NCBI RefSeq assembly: GCF_002009175.1
Contig: NZ_CP018047.1
Span: forward strand, 496,001-560,000
Length of the DNA stretch: 64,000 nucleotides
DNA from: Streptomyces niveus
Lineage (GTDB): Bacteria > Actinomycetota > Actinomycetes > Streptomycetales > Streptomycetaceae
Direction of reading: 5' to 3'
Positions 1-7,936 of this stretch are shown piece by piece. Under the pieces are notes generated by a model. It did not search any database and was not told the origin of the DNA. It worked only from the letters and a program-made list of their open reading frames with translations. A program made the translations under genes and the position numbers. Positions within the stretch are counted from its first letter, which is position 1; each line of letters starts with the position of its first letter.

Positions 1-946
1 TGATCAACGGCTCCAGGGCCTCCACCGCGCCGGGCAGCTTCACCGCGGCGAGCAGGATGCCGATGGCGATGAACAGCACGATCGGCGCCGCCGCGATCTC
101 GAAGCCGCCGTACAGGGTGCGCAGCAGCCGCTTGTTCATCTCGCCGGGCCGGGTCGTGGTGAACAGCGCGAACAGGACACCGGCCAGCATCGACGGCAGG
201 ATCGGGATCTCGAAGCCGAGGGCGAGGACCAGCGGTACGAGCGGGGTGAGCAGCGCGTACCACGGTGCGTCGCCGAGCTGCTTGCGGCGTGAAGTGGGCT
301 TCGCGGACGCGGACTTGAGCGACCAGGCGTGTTCGACGCCGCGTCGCCGCGTCTCGATGAGGACGAAGGCGACGGCGGCGGCCAGGGCGAACGGGAACAG
401 CTTCAGCATGAAGCCGCGCACCGTCTCGACGGGCAGTTCGAGCGCGGTCGAGAAGAACTGCCAGATGGGCAGTTCGAAGGGCATGCCCGCGGCGATGCCC
501 ATCAGGATCGTGCCGGCGGCGGTGACCTTGGGGATGCCGACGGCGATCATGGCGGGGATGCCGATGATGCCGGCGAGCATCGCGGCGGGTGCCGAGCCCG
601 TGACCGTACCGACGAGGGTGGAGACGCCGAGGACTCCGAGGGCGACCACGACCGGGCGGTCTCCGCCGAATTCGACGATCTTGCGGACGAGGGTGCCCGC
701 GATGCCGGTCTCGTCGAGGAGTTTGCCGAGCCAGGAGCCCAGCAGGATCGCGATCATCGTGGCGGCGAGGGCCGGGGCGCCCTCCTGGATGACCGTGCCC
801 AGGACGCTGTTCTCGCCGGTCAGCGGGGCACCCGCGAGGAAGGCGATGACGACGGCCAGGATGACGAGGGCGAAGGCGGTGGGGATTTTGCGGGTGAGCA
901 TCGCGGCGACACCGGCCGCCATGACAAGAAGGATGACGACGCCCAT
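1..946 (-). CDS. Multi-pass permease, ion-transporter-superfamily type (3' end cut by window edge)
   Basis: The first 315 codons of an integral membrane transporter. They are almost wholly hydrophobic, with several helices between residues 1 and 190, a basic cytoplasmic loop near residues 200-225, and helices resuming after 230. The Gly/Pro-rich membrane loops (GSAPAAMLAGIIGIPAM) resemble the GntP, CitM and DctM-type carboxylate permeases of the ion transporter superfamily; the exact family is not certain. ATG at 946 is preceded by AGAGAAG at a proper distance and lies 4 bases after the stop of the upstream gene, so it is the last visible gene of the hydantoinase operon. It probably imports the compound handled by that operon (inference). 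The C-terminus lies outside the window. Confidence 0.8.
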   Translation of the reverse strand, partial: MGVVILLVMAAGVAAMLTRKIPTAFALVILAVVIAFLAGAPLTGENSVLGTVIQEGAPALAATMIAILLGSWLGKLLDETGIAGTLVRKIVEFGGDRPVVVALGVLGVSTLVGTVTGSAPAAMLAGIIGIPAMIAVGIPKVTAAGTILMGIAAGMPFELPIWQFFSTALELPVETVRGFMLKLFPFALAAAVAFVLIETRRRGVEHAWSLKSASAKPTSRRKQLGDAPWYALLTPLVPLVLALGFEIPILPSMLAGVLFALFTTTRPGEMNKRLLRTLYGGFEIAAAPIVLFIAIGILLAAVKLPGAVEALEPLI

Positions 947-950
947 GGCG

Positions 951-1604
951 TTACTTCTCTCTTCCGTGCGGGGGCCTGTGCGGGGCCCCGTGCTGCGGTT
1001 CGGCCACGGCGGCGAGGGCGGCCGTCAGCATGAGCGGGCTGCGGCCGAGGCCGCAGACGGTGCGGGCATAGGCGTGGGCGGCGATCTCGTCGGCGCCCGC
1101 GACATGGCCGTAGAGGCGGTGGCGTCCCGCGCGCAGCACGACATGGTCGAGGGACCGTTTCAGCGCCGTCTTCGCCGGGCCGTGGTGGAGCTGTTCGTGT
1201 ACGGCCTCGTGGGCGATCGCCGCCGCCCGCAGCGAACCGGCGGGATACCAGTGGCGCCAGCCGAGCCGGTCGGTCAACTCCTCGGCGAGGGCCAGGGTGT
1301 CGGTGAACAGTTCGACGGTCGGAACCGGCCGGGAGGTGTAGCGGGCGAGGAGGCCCTTCGCCAGGCCGTCGTCGCTCTCCACGACGCGGGCCGTGGTGGC
1401 CAGGGGCTCGGGGCCGAGTGCGAGCGCGGCGCCGAACTCGTCGGCGGTACGCGCCCATCGGCGCAGCCGCTCCGGGTCGCGGCCCTCGTGCGTGGGGGTG
1501 TTCGCGAGCAGCCGGACACCGAACTCGATGTCGTCGGTCGCGACGAGTGCGTCGAGTTCTTCGAACGTCCCCTTCGGGGCGCGGTCGAGCAGGGACGCGC
1601 TCAT
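951..1604 (-). CDS. Unrecognised 217-aa helical protein in hydantoinase operon
   Basis: I do not recognise this family. The protein is mostly helical, soluble and without a signal peptide. The most distinctive stretch is His-rich, near residues 131-170 (IAHEAVHEQLHHG, then HRLYGHVAGADEIAAHA), which could bind a metal or be a helical bundle, but no known motif is complete. The ATG at 1604 overlaps the stop of the hydantoinase gene in an ATGA junction, so the two are translationally coupled and probably act together. A permease gene follows 4 bases downstream. The reading frame is supported by this coupling and by actinobacterial codon use. A role as accessory subunit or small-molecule binding partner of the hydantoinase-like protein is only inference. 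Confidence 0.75.
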   Translation of the reverse strand: MSASLLDRAPKGTFEELDALVATDDIEFGVRLLANTPTHEGRDPERLRRWARTADEFGAALALGPEPLATTARVVESDDGLAKGLLARYTSRPVPTVELFTDTLALAEELTDRLGWRHWYPAGSLRAAAIAHEAVHEQLHHGPAKTALKRSLDHVVLRAGRHRLYGHVAGADEIAAHAYARTVCGLGRSPLMLTAALAAVAEPQHGAPHRPPHGREK

Positions 1605-3730
1605 GACCGCACCTCCAGGACGGCGACGACCGGTTCGTCGGCGGCGCGGGCGCGCAGTTCGCTGCGGGCGAGCGCCAGCAGGGGCCCCGGGTCGAGTACG
1701 CCGGAGAGGTCGGCGATCCGGGAGCCGAGGAGGAGCCGCAGGGCGGGGGCGCGGACGCCGCCGTCGCCGTACGACGTGGCCTCCTTCACCAGCCCGGCGA
1801 GGACTTCGGGGGCGCGGCCGACGGTCGTGGTCTCGACATGGGCGTCCGGCGCGTGGAGCCGTACGACCCCGTCGGCGTCCACGACCCGGACCGGGTGGCG
1901 GTCGGCGCGGAACCTCCGGCGCACGTCGGTGCCGTACACGGTGTGCGCGGGGGTGCCCGCGAGCACGCGCACCGACGCCGGGTCGGTCTTGAGGCTGTCG
2001 GCGGCGGCGCGCAGCCGGTCGGCGTCGTCGGCCCGGTGGGCGCGGTCCTGTGTACGCAGTTCGGTGGCGCCGGTCGCGACGGCCCGCACGGTGCTGGTCT
2101 GCGGGTCGACGGTGACCTCCACCTCGACGCCGTCGGCGGCGGCGCCCTGGGCGACGACGGCGGCCTCGGCCTCGGCCCGTACGGCGAGGATCTGTTCCTG
2201 CCCGGCGCCGGGGATGATGCGTTCGACCTGCTCGCGGATGAGAGCGAGGGCGACACCGATGGGGCTGATGACCTCGTTGTGGCGGGCGATCCTGCCCTCC
2301 TGGCCGGAGACGGCCGCGAGGTGCGGGGTGACGGCGGCGGCCCCTCCGCCGCCGCCGACGAGCACGGCGGTGTCCTTGTCGAGGCGGTAGTCGCGGATCA
2401 TCGCGTCGACCACGGACTTCACCTGGTCGGTGCCGGCGTCGAGGACGCGGGCCGCCGCCGTGGCGACGTCGGTGCCGAGCGTGGCCGCCAGGGGCTCGAT
2501 CGCGGCCTTCGCCACGGCCGGGTCGCAGTGCGCGAAGTCCCCTTCGGGGACCCGGCCGAGCGCGTTGGCCGCGCACGTCATGGTGATCGCGAAACGTCCG
2601 CCGGCGGCGTCGAGCACCGCGTAGTCGGCGGGGTCGTCGTCCATGGGCCGGATCGTGGTGACCTTCGCGTCCCGCAGGTCGTCGAGCGTCGCGTAACAGG
2701 CGTACGGCAGCCCGGCGATGTGCGCGCTGCGCGGTCCGGCGCCGGTGACCTTGCCGCCGGCTAGACGGACCATGGAGCCGCCGCCGACACCGACGGTCCG
2801 TACGTCGAGCGCCGACAGGTACGACGTCTTGCCGAGGATGGTGGCGTGCCGGACGGCGACCTTGCCGCGCCGGACGACGCTGATGTCGGTGGACGTGCCG
2901 CCGGTCTCCAGGAACAGGCCCTCGCTTATGCGTTCCTGCATGAGCGCCCCGGCGACACCCGCCGCCGGACCGGACAGCACGGTGAGCAGCGGCCTGCGCC
3001 GCATCTCGTCCAGCGACATCACTCCCCCGTCGCAGCGCATCACCATCAGCGGCGCGCTCACGCCCGCCTTGATGATGGAGGCGTCGACGAGGTCGGCCGT
3101 GGCGAGCATGCGAGGCAGGATGGCGGCGTTCACGACGGCGGTCCGGGTGCGCTTGTGGAGCCCGTACAGCGAGGTGATCTCGTGCGCGGCGGTCGTGGGC
3201 AGCCCCCGCTCCCTGGCCGCAGCGACGACCGTGTCCTCGCCCTCGGGGCGGTCGACGCTGAACGGCTGGCTGGTGACGACGACTTGGGCGCCTTCCTGGA
3301 CGACCGCGTCGACGGCGGCGCGTACGGCGGGCGCGTCGTCCGGGTCGGCGACATGCGCGTAGGCGAGCGGAAGCCGTTTGCCGGGGGTGAGTTCGAGCTT
3401 CCGGAAGGCGGCGAGCCTTCGGGTGAAAGCGGCGCTCGGACCCGCGCCGATGCCGATCAGACCGACGGTGGCGACGTCGCCCTCCAGCAGGGCGTTGGTA
3501 GCCTGGGTCGTGCCGTGGGCCAGGAAGGCCACGTCCTTCGGGGCGTGACCGGTCTGCTCCAGCAGGCGGTCGAGAGCTTCGACGATGCCGTGGGCGACGC
3601 CGTCCTCGTGATGGTGGCTGGTGGGGACCTTCACCTGCCCCAGAAGTCGCAGGGTCGTGGCGTCTACGGCCACGGCGTCGGTGAAGGTTCCGCCCACGTC
3701 GATGCCGACGCGGATGCGGTGGGTGTTCAT
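1601..3730 (-). CDS. Hydantoinase/oxoprolinase family protein (HyuA-like)
   Basis: This 709-aa protein has the layout of the ATP-dependent hydantoinase/5-oxoprolinase A family. It has an N-terminal phosphate-binding loop, VGIDVGGTFTDA (residues about 8-19), the second nucleotide motif GGTSTDIS in the middle, and the acetone carboxylase/hydantoinase-type C-terminal region. The family opens or carboxylates cyclic amides or ketones with ATP, usually with a B subunit. No HyuB-like gene is seen here, so the substrate cannot be named. ATG at 3730 was chosen because AAGGAGGTG lies just upstream and homology begins at once; the open frame runs further upstream only as a shadow of the FAD gene. It lies 179 bases after the FAD oxidoreductase gene and overlaps the next gene by 4 bases. 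Confidence 0.9.
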   Translation of the reverse strand: MNTHRIRVGIDVGGTFTDAVAVDATTLRLLGQVKVPTSHHHEDGVAHGIVEALDRLLEQTGHAPKDVAFLAHGTTQATNALLEGDVATVGLIGIGAGPSAAFTRRLAAFRKLELTPGKRLPLAYAHVADPDDAPAVRAAVDAVVQEGAQVVVTSQPFSVDRPEGEDTVVAAARERGLPTTAAHEITSLYGLHKRTRTAVVNAAILPRMLATADLVDASIIKAGVSAPLMVMRCDGGVMSLDEMRRRPLLTVLSGPAAGVAGALMQERISEGLFLETGGTSTDISVVRRGKVAVRHATILGKTSYLSALDVRTVGVGGGSMVRLAGGKVTGAGPRSAHIAGLPYACYATLDDLRDAKVTTIRPMDDDPADYAVLDAAGGRFAITMTCAANALGRVPEGDFAHCDPAVAKAAIEPLAATLGTDVATAAARVLDAGTDQVKSVVDAMIRDYRLDKDTAVLVGGGGGAAAVTPHLAAVSGQEGRIARHNEVISPIGVALALIREQVERIIPGAGQEQILAVRAEAEAAVVAQGAAADGVEVEVTVDPQTSTVRAVATGATELRTQDRAHRADDADRLRAAADSLKTDPASVRVLAGTPAHTVYGTDVRRRFRADRHPVRVVDADGVVRLHAPDAHVETTTVGRAPEVLAGLVKEATSYGDGGVRAPALRLLLGSRIADLSGVLDPGPLLALARSELRARAADEPVVAVLEVRS

Positions 3731-3840
3731 GGCTTGGGCACCTCCTTGTGCAGGGTGGGCATGGCGCGGGCGGTGAGGCCGGGCGGGGCAGGTGGAGCTG
3801 CTCCTGCCCGGCTGTCCGCCGCCGTTGTTGTTCTGTAGGT

Positions 3841-3900
3841 GGCCGATCTGTCGACGGCCGTTCTGTGAATGGCCGATCTGTAAGTGGCCGTTCCGTTGGC
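3841..3900. repeat. Four tandem copies of a 15-bp degenerate repeat
   Basis: Four consecutive 15-base units at 3841, 3856, 3871 and 3886 each begin GGCCG(A/T)T and mostly continue CTGT, with variable last four bases; units 1/3 and 2/4 are most alike. Weaker partial copies flank both sides (about 3824-3840 and 3898-3915). The block lies between the FAD gene and the hydantoinase gene on the transcribed strand. A minus-strand open frame could read it as a five-residue peptide repeat, but the FAD gene stops at 3910 just before it. It may be replication slippage in an untranslated spacer or a processing/attenuation element. Confidence 0.75.
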
Positions 3901-3909
3901 CGCCGTCTG

Positions 3910-5523
3910 TCAGTAGCCGCGTACGTCCGGCCAGTGGCGCTGAACTCCTTCGCGGTCGAGCAGCCGGGCGAATTGGTCGAACCGCTTGTCCTCGGCCTGG
4001 ACCTGGTGGGGTTCGACGCCCTCGGCGACGCAGTGCGCGGCCAGTGCGCCCGCGACCTCGCCGATGTTCCATTCCACCGGGTGGAGCCGGTAGCAGCCGT
4101 TGGTGATGTGGGTGGTGCCGATGTTCTTTCCGGCGGGCAGCAGATTGCGGACGCGGCGCGGTACGAGCGCGCCGAGGGGGATCTCGAAGGGCACCGAGCC
4201 GATGTCGATGTAGTTGTCGCCGCCGGTCGAGGGGTGCAGGTCGATGCGGTAGTTGCCGACGCCGACGGAGTCCCGGTAGCGGGTGCCGCCGTAGGGTCCG
4301 ACGATGTCGATCGCGACGTCGTGCTCGGTGACGGTGGTGACCGCCTTGATACGGCGCGACTCGCGTACGTAGGGCGCCTTGGCCAGCCCGTCGGGCGTGC
4401 CGGTGACGTCGGGGCGCAGCCGCAGTCCGGGGAATCCCTTGCCGCCGTCGGCGCGGGGTGCCTCGGTCTGGAGCCAGTACAGGACCGACAGCGACAGTTG
4501 GCGTGCCTCGGCGAGCGCGGCGGCCGACGTCTCCTCGCCGGCCCCGATCAGGGGCTTCAGCCAGTAGTCGTTCAGGGGCCAGTTGACGAGTGTGATGTCG
4601 GAGTCGAACGCGCCGGGCCGGTGCAGTTTGCGGGCGAGGATCCGGCGGAAGCCGAACAGTTCCTTGTCGCCCGCGTCGGCGGACTGGTCGGCGGTGACGT
4701 CGAGCGGGTCCAGGTCCGGGTTGGGGACGAAGGTGCGCGGTACGGCCTCCAGGGTGCGGGGGTCCGGCGCGAGGAAACCGAGCAGCGGTCCGGGCCAGAA
4801 GTCCGGCTGGTAGGTGCGCCAGAAGTCGTAGTCGGCCGGTCGCTCGATGGTGTGGTCCTCGCCCTCGTGGTGGGAGAGCGCGAAACACACCGTGATGCCC
4901 TGCTGGTTGAGGGGCTGTGCCTCGTCGGGGGCGTGCGGCTCGTCGAACTCGCTCCGCGCCTCGGCGCCGATCGCGTGCTCGACACCGGCGAGTTCGAGGA
5001 GTTCGCCGGTCTCGGTCGCGTCGATGACGTAACGGGCGGCGATCGTACGGCGGCTGCCGTCGCGCAGATCGGTGAGCGTGACGGACCGTACGGTGTCGTC
5101 GTCGCCGGCCTCGGCGGCTACCGGGCGGTGCTCGGTCAGGAGTGTGAGCCGGCCCGACGAGCGGTGCGGCGCGAGCATCGCCTCCATCACGGCGAGCGCG
5201 ACGCGCGGTTCGTGGCAGAGCTTGCTGACGCGGCCCGCGCCCGGGTTGAGATCGGTGAGGGCCAGCGCCTCGGAGCGCAGCGGGTACCACTGTCGGTAGT
5301 GGTCCCTGATGGAGTCGCGCAGGGTGCGGTACGAGGCGGTGGTGCCGAACTGCTCGACCCACGGGTGCTCGTCCGGCGGGACGGCCTGGGAGGTGAGCTG
5401 GCCGCCGATCCAGTCCGTCTCCTCGGTGAGGACGACGGTGCGTCCGGCACGGCAGGCGGCGAGGGCGGCGGCCACGCCGCCGAGCCCGGAGCCCACGATG
5501 AGGATGTCGGGTGCGGATGTCAC
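3910..5523 (-). CDS. FAD-dependent oxidoreductase
   Basis: A 537-aa soluble flavoprotein. A Rossmann dinucleotide-binding motif is at the very N-terminus (ILIVGSGLGGVAAALAA, residues 7-23), followed by the acidic residue that binds the FAD ribose (VVLTEE) and WIGGQLTSQ, typical of the FAD-dependent oxidoreductase family PF12831 (GIDA/thiazole-like fold). A second FAD contact region, RYVIDATETGELLELAG, lies near residue 160-180. The C-terminal LLPAGKNIGTTH fits the usual second ribose-binding region. It is the first structural gene of the LacI-controlled operon, 86 bases after lacI and before the hydantoinase gene. It probably oxidises the organic substrate that the later genes hydrolyse and transport (inference). 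Confidence 0.9.
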   Translation of the reverse strand: MTSAPDILIVGSGLGGVAAALAACRAGRTVVLTEETDWIGGQLTSQAVPPDEHPWVEQFGTTASYRTLRDSIRDHYRQWYPLRSEALALTDLNPGAGRVSKLCHEPRVALAVMEAMLAPHRSSGRLTLLTEHRPVAAEAGDDDTVRSVTLTDLRDGSRRTIAARYVIDATETGELLELAGVEHAIGAEARSEFDEPHAPDEAQPLNQQGITVCFALSHHEGEDHTIERPADYDFWRTYQPDFWPGPLLGFLAPDPRTLEAVPRTFVPNPDLDPLDVTADQSADAGDKELFGFRRILARKLHRPGAFDSDITLVNWPLNDYWLKPLIGAGEETSAAALAEARQLSLSVLYWLQTEAPRADGGKGFPGLRLRPDVTGTPDGLAKAPYVRESRRIKAVTTVTEHDVAIDIVGPYGGTRYRDSVGVGNYRIDLHPSTGGDNYIDIGSVPFEIPLGALVPRRVRNLLPAGKNIGTTHITNGCYRLHPVEWNIGEVAGALAAHCVAEGVEPHQVQAEDKRFDQFARLLDREGVQRHWPDVRGY

Positions 5524-5609
5524 GGGTCTCCTTGAATAGCTGTGTGGTTCTTGGTGCGTTGTGCGTTCGGTGCGGTATGTGCTTGTTCGGGGGGCGGTCG
5601 GGTAAGGGA

Positions 5610-6710
5610 TCAGTGGTGGGCGGGTGGTGGTCCCGCCGTCGTGCCGGGCCTGAAGGCGCAGGCGACGAGTGGTTCCGTGGCCCGCTCCCCCGCGACCAGC
5701 GCGGCGAGCATCCGCACGGCGGCGGCGCCCAACTGCGGTCGGGGGATGTCGAATCCGGTGGGCGTCGGTCCGTCGGACAGGTCCGGCGGCGGGCTGCCGA
5801 GCAGCGCGAGCGAGGCGTCGCGCGGGCAGTCGATGCCGACGAAGTGCGCGGCGCCGTGCAGCGCGCGCCAGGCGTCGCCGGTGTCGGTCTCCTCGGCGAC
5901 GAACGCGGTCACGCCCTCGTCGAGCCAGCCGCGCAGCCGTGCGGCGGTGAGGTCGTGCTCCGGGTCGGCGGAACGGAAGACAGCGTCCGGTCCGCCGGGC
6001 AGTCCCGCCTCCTCCAGTCCCTTGAGGAAGCCGTGCTCACGGTCGGTGGACGCGGGGGCGTCGTCGTCCTCCCGCACGAGCACGATCCGCCGGTGGCCGA
6101 GCGCGGCGAGGTGCGCGACGACCTCCTGGCTGGCGCTGACGTAGTCGGCGCCGACCCAGGCCAGCCCCTCCAGCTCGTCCCTGCGGCCGAGGTGGACCAC
6201 GGGGAAGCCGTCGGCGACCAGCCGCAGCAGTTCGTCGGCGGGCGCGTGGCGGCCGAGGAAGAGGCAGCCGTCGGCGAGCCGTACGCGGTTCAGGGCGTGC
6301 GGTCCGGCGGCCCCCGCGCCGCCCGTGCTGGAGCCGGTGAAGAGCACCAGGTCGTATCCGCGTGCCGCCGCTTCCTGCTCGACGCCGACGAGGAAGGGGT
6401 AGTACGAGTGCTGCACGTCGGTCGGAAAGGTGGACGTGAAGCTGAAGACCCCGAGCAGGTTGTTGCGGGCGGCGGCCAGCCGGCTGGCCGCCGGGTCCGG
6501 GACGTAGCCGAGTATCCGTACCGCGTCGAGCACCTTGCGCCGGGTCTCCTCGGAGATCGTGGCGCCCTGCTTGCGGGCCCCGAGGACCAGCGAGACCGTG
6601 GCCTGCGAGACCCCGGCGAGTCTGGCGACCTCGGCCTGGCGCGGCCGTGACGTCCGGCCCGTGGGTGCGGGGGTCCGGCCCGGCCGGGCCCGCTTCCTGG
6701 GTTCCTCCAC
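5610..6710 (-). CDS. LacI-family transcriptional regulator
   Basis: A 366-aa regulator with an unusually long basic N-terminal tail (residues 1-23). Then comes a LacI helix-turn-helix (QAEVARLAGVSQATVSLVLGAR, with hinge region to YVPDPAASRLA) and a periplasmic-binding-protein-like ligand domain to the C-terminus. The LacI family usually represses catabolic operons and is released by a sugar or related ligand. Two copies of a 12-bp palindrome lie 19 bases upstream of the start and suggest autoregulation. It is transcribed together with, or just before, the FAD oxidoreductase/hydantoinase/permease operon, and diverges from the acetyl xylan esterase gene, so either or both are probable targets. 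Confidence 0.92.
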   Translation of the reverse strand: MEEPRKRARPGRTPAPTGRTSRPRQAEVARLAGVSQATVSLVLGARKQGATISEETRRKVLDAVRILGYVPDPAASRLAAARNNLLGVFSFTSTFPTDVQHSYYPFLVGVEQEAAARGYDLVLFTGSSTGGAGAAGPHALNRVRLADGCLFLGRHAPADELLRLVADGFPVVHLGRRDELEGLAWVGADYVSASQEVVAHLAALGHRRIVLVREDDDAPASTDREHGFLKGLEEAGLPGGPDAVFRSADPEHDLTAARLRGWLDEGVTAFVAEETDTGDAWRALHGAAHFVGIDCPRDASLALLGSPPPDLSDGPTPTGFDIPRPQLGAAAVRMLAALVAGERATEPLVACAFRPGTTAGPPPAHH

Positions 6711-6728
6711 CGTGTTCCTCCGGATCGT

Positions 6729-6753
6729 TAATGCGTATTAGTAATGCGCATTA
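6729..6753. promoter_or_regulatory. Tandem LacI-type operators
   Basis: TAATGCGCATTA at 6742-6753 is a perfect 12-bp palindrome with a central CG step, typical of LacI-family operators. A second copy, TAATGCGTATTA at 6729-6740, differs at one base. They are spaced 13 bp apart in the region between lacI (start 6710) and the divergent esterase (start 6950), nearer lacI. They are the most AT-rich part of the intergenic region. They probably mediate autorepression and control of the downstream operon. Confidence 0.75.
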
Positions 6754-6949
6754 GCGAGAACTGTGGCCCTTCGGACGGCGCCGGTCAATAGATCGAGCCG
6801 GACTTCTTTCGCACACTCCTCCGATTCACCTCCGGCGCCGCCCCGGCTCTCCCGCGCCTGTCCATCGGCCGGCTTTCGGCTCTTCTGCGGCCGGGAGGCG
6901 GGCCGTACGGTGTGATCGTCCGCCCGCGAAACCAGAGGTGATCCCGCAC

Positions 6950-7921
6950 ATGGCCCTGTTCGATCTGCCCCTCGACCAGCTACGGAGCTACCGCAGCCGG
7001 TCCGTGGAACCGGCCGACTTCGACGCCTTCTGGGCGACGACCCTCGCCGAGGCCCGCACCCATGATCTGGACGCCCGTTTCGAACCTGTCGCGACGGGAC
7101 TGTCCACCTTGGAGGTGTACGACGTGACCTTCGCCGGCTTCGGCGGCCACCCGGTCAAGGGCTGGTTCGTCGTGCCGGCCGGAACGCGTGAACCGCTGCC
7201 CGTGGTGGTCGAGTTCGTCGGTTACGGCGGCGGGCGCGGCATGCCGTTCGCGCGGCTGCTCTGGGCGTCCGCCGGCTTCGCGTACTTCGTGATGGACACG
7301 CGGGGGCAGGGAGCGGCGTGGGGCGGCGGTGACACCCCCGACCCGGTGGGCAGCGCGTCGGCGTTCCCCGGTTTCCTGACCCGTGGCATCGAGGATCCGT
7401 ACGAGTTCTACTACCGCCGTGTCTTCACGGACGCGGTCCGCGCGGTGGAGGCCGCCCGCTCGCATCCGCTCGCCGACGCCTCCCGCACGGCCGCGATCGG
7501 CCGCAGTCAGGGCGGCGGGATCACGCTGGCGGTGGCCGGGCTGATACCGGATCTGGTGGCGATCTCACCCGATGTGCCGTTCCTCTGCGACTTCCCCCGG
7601 GCGACGACGCTCACCGACAGGGACCCGTACCGCGAGGTGGGCAAGTACCTCAACACCTACCGCCGCCGGGGCGAGCAGGTCCGGCGGACGCTGAGCTACT
7701 TCGACGGGGTGCATTTCGCGGCGCGCGGCCGGGCGCCCGCGCTGTTCTCGGCGGCTCTGGAGGACCAGACCTGCCCGCCGTCGACGGTGTTCGGGGCCTT
7801 CAACGTCTATCCGCACGAGGACCGGACGATCGAGGTGTACGAGTTCAACGGCCACGAAGGCGGCCAGGCGTACCAGGAGGAGGCCCAACTGGCCTGGCTG
7901 CCACGTCGGCTGAGGGCCTGA
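6950..7921 (+). CDS. Acetyl xylan esterase / cephalosporin-C deacetylase (CE7)
   Basis: A 323-aa cytoplasmic alpha/beta hydrolase of carbohydrate esterase family 7, which removes acetyl groups from xylo-oligosaccharides. All CE7 hallmarks are visible: the RGQ motif (MDTRGQG), the nucleophile elbow GRSQGGG with Ser186, Asp272 in LEDQTCPPST, and His302 in NGHEGG. Length matches the family's roughly 320 residues. ATG at 6950 is preferred over GTG at 6938 because AGAGGTGAT, an apparent ribosome-binding site, includes that GTG. The gene stands alone and diverges from a lacI gene; the shared spacer carries LacI operators, so carbohydrate control is likely. No signal peptide is present, so it would act on imported oligosaccharides. 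Confidence 0.93.
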   Translation: MALFDLPLDQLRSYRSRSVEPADFDAFWATTLAEARTHDLDARFEPVATGLSTLEVYDVTFAGFGGHPVKGWFVVPAGTREPLPVVVEFVGYGGGRGMPFARLLWASAGFAYFVMDTRGQGAAWGGGDTPDPVGSASAFPGFLTRGIEDPYEFYYRRVFTDAVRAVEAARSHPLADASRTAAIGRSQGGGITLAVAGLIPDLVAISPDVPFLCDFPRATTLTDRDPYREVGKYLNTYRRRGEQVRRTLSYFDGVHFAARGRAPALFSAALEDQTCPPSTVFGAFNVYPHEDRTIEVYEFNGHEGGQAYQEEAQLAWLPRRLRA

Positions 7922-7936
7922 CAGCTCGACGGGCCC

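Noticed and set aside
57..2390. 777-aa plus-strand open frame opposite the permease, unknown and hydantoinase genes
   Set aside because: Low-complexity Arg/Ser/Ala composition with no domain; it is the usual antisense open frame of GC-rich coding DNA over three well-supported minus-strand genes.
3748..5535. 595-aa plus-strand frame opposite the FAD oxidoreductase
   Set aside because: Antisense to a clear flavoprotein with conserved FAD motifs; no ribosome-binding site or recognisable domain.
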